Source: Thermomicrobiales bacterium
Lineage (GTDB): Bacteria > Chloroflexota > Chloroflexia > Thermomicrobiales > UBA6265
DNA length: 6,851 nt
Direction of reading: 5' to 3'
Assembly: GCA_020847015.1 (NCBI GenBank)
Contig: JADLCW010000198.1
Coordinates: 1-6,851 of the forward strand
Part shown: in pieces, positions 6,553-6,851 of the stretch
Numbering within the stretch: the first letter of the stretch is position 1
Layout: each line of letters starts with the position of its first letter
Notes under the pieces: generated by a model
What the model was told of the DNA's origin: nothing
The model's input: only the letters and a program-made list of their open reading frames with translations
Database searches by the model: none
Program-made: the position numbers and the translations under genes

Positions 6553-6625
6553 GCCGACGTAGCTCAACAGGCAGAGCAGCGGTTTTGTAAACCGCAGGTT
6601 GCAGGTTCGATTCCTGTCGTCGGCT
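6553..6625 (+). tRNA. tRNA-Thr (anticodon UGU)
   Basis: A full 73-base cloverleaf. The acceptor GCCGACG (6553-6559) pairs with CGTCGGC (6618-6624), with discriminator U at 6625. The D stem GCTC/GAGC is 6562-6565 with 6574-6577. The anticodon stem GCGGT/ACCGC is 6579-6583 with 6591-6595, around loop TTTGTAA with anticodon TGT at 6586-6588. The variable loop has 5 bases. The T stem GCAGG/CCTGT (one G-U pair) encloses TTCGATT. All stems are intact, so the gene looks functional. The 3' CCA is not encoded (TCCG follows) and must be added by CCA-adding enzyme. The anticodon reads ACA and, with usual wobble, other ACN threonine codons. Confidence 0.96.
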
Positions 6626-6737
6626 CCGTAACGCTCCTTGCAATGAAGCCAAAATTCCAGGGCCGCGCGGAGCGATCCATGGGTCCTGCATCCTGTTTGA
6701 TCGTTATTCCAACCATTAGCCGGCTGCAAACATCGCG

Positions 6738-6753
6738 GGCGCGGCGGCGCGCC
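6738..6753 (-). terminator. Possible weak hairpin downstream of secA
   Basis: GGCGCG (6738-6743) pairs with CGCGCC (6748-6753) around a 4-base loop, 18 bases past the stop codon of the leftward gene. Read on the - strand it is followed by CGCGATGTTTGC, so the U-tract is poor. It may help end the leftward transcript, but GC-rich background could produce it. The rest of 6626-6771 contains no gene or other site I can support. Confidence 0.25.
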
Positions 6754-6771
6754 GGTCAGAGGGGCGCCGAC

Positions 6772-6851
6772 TCATGCGCTGGCGGAGCCGTGGCAGTGCT
6801 TGAACTTCCGGCCGCTGCCGCACGGGCACGTCTCGTTGCGCCCCGCCCGCG
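6772..6851 (-). CDS. secA: SecA C-terminal tail (partial; SEC-C zinc-binding motif)
   Basis: Only the last 25 codons and the stop of a leftward gene are in the window; the rest lies beyond base 6851. The tail reads GRNETCPCGSGRKFKHCHG and ends six residues later. It has the CxC-x8-CH zinc ligands of the SEC-C motif, in the form typical of the extreme C-terminus of SecA, the ATPase motor of the Sec protein-export channel. In SecA this tail binds zinc and helps contact partners such as SecB or the ribosome, and it follows a variable linker. All four zinc ligands are present. Other SEC-C proteins exist, so the assignment rests on the close match to SecA tails and the C-terminal position. It is too short to be reported by usual ORF length cut-offs. 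Confidence 0.82.
   Translation of the reverse strand, partial: RAGRNETCPCGSGRKFKHCHGSASA

Noticed and set aside
5130..6590. A 486-residue + strand frame opposite the oxidoreductase
   Set aside because: Antisense to a gene with intact FAD motifs throughout, and it continues into the tRNA. It is a composition artefact.
6632..6674. CGCTCC/GGAGCG pairing as a terminator for the tRNA
   Set aside because: A 6-bp stem with a loop of more than 30 bases and no T-run is not a credible terminator.
6241..6729. A 162-residue open frame on the - strand containing ADDRNRTCNLRFTKPLL
   Set aside because: This is the well-known spurious translation of the antisense of tRNA-Thr; the frame runs through the tRNA and into the oxidoreductase gene. 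It is not a protein.
6626..6771. An integration scar or mobile-element boundary next to the tRNA
   Set aside because: No second copy of the tRNA 3' end, integrase gene or flanking repeat is visible, and the next gene is the core gene secA.

Overview
The window is G+C-rich, with coding third positions mostly G or C. It looks like ordinary bacterial chromosome: three tandem exported solute-binding proteins, a convergent flavoprotein oxidase, a tRNA-Thr gene and the last codons of secA. Tat-exported, non-lipoprotein family 5 binding proteins in a high-GC genome are reminiscent of Chloroflexota such as Thermomicrobiales, but that placement is inference from general style; no phylogenetic marker is long enough here to settle it.

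Left to centre (2-5114, + strand): three paralogous extracellular solute-binding proteins (SBP_bac_5, the peptide/nickel/opine ABC-transporter binding-protein family) lie head to tail with gaps of 50 and 122 bases. The first two are near-twins (about 445 of 546 residues identical by ungapped hand count). The third is clearly related but more diverged. All have twin-arginine signal peptides and no lipobox cysteine. No permease or ATPase gene is in the window, so the transport partners must lie upstream of base 1 or elsewhere. A perfect 12-bp hairpin closes the cluster.

Centre to right (5196-6416, - strand): a complete FAD-dependent oxidase/dehydrogenase of the DAO superfamily (glycine, sarcosine or D-amino-acid type) converges on the SBP cluster. 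One plausible reading is that the binding proteins bring in peptides or amino compounds and the flavoenzyme oxidises an amine released from them. This link rests only on proximity and substrate class.

Right end (6417-6851): a short intergenic region holds a plausible sigma-70-type promoter for tRNA-Thr(UGU) and a small inverted repeat. After the tRNA comes about 146 bases without a gene, then on the - strand the C-terminal 25 codons of a protein with a SecA-type SEC-C zinc-binding tail.

I found no convincing previously undescribed system. The most interesting points are the tandem triplication of binding proteins with variation focused in particular blocks, their lack of a visible membrane anchor, and a structured spacer between the second and third copies. 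The many long open frames antisense to the SBP genes are GC-driven shadows.
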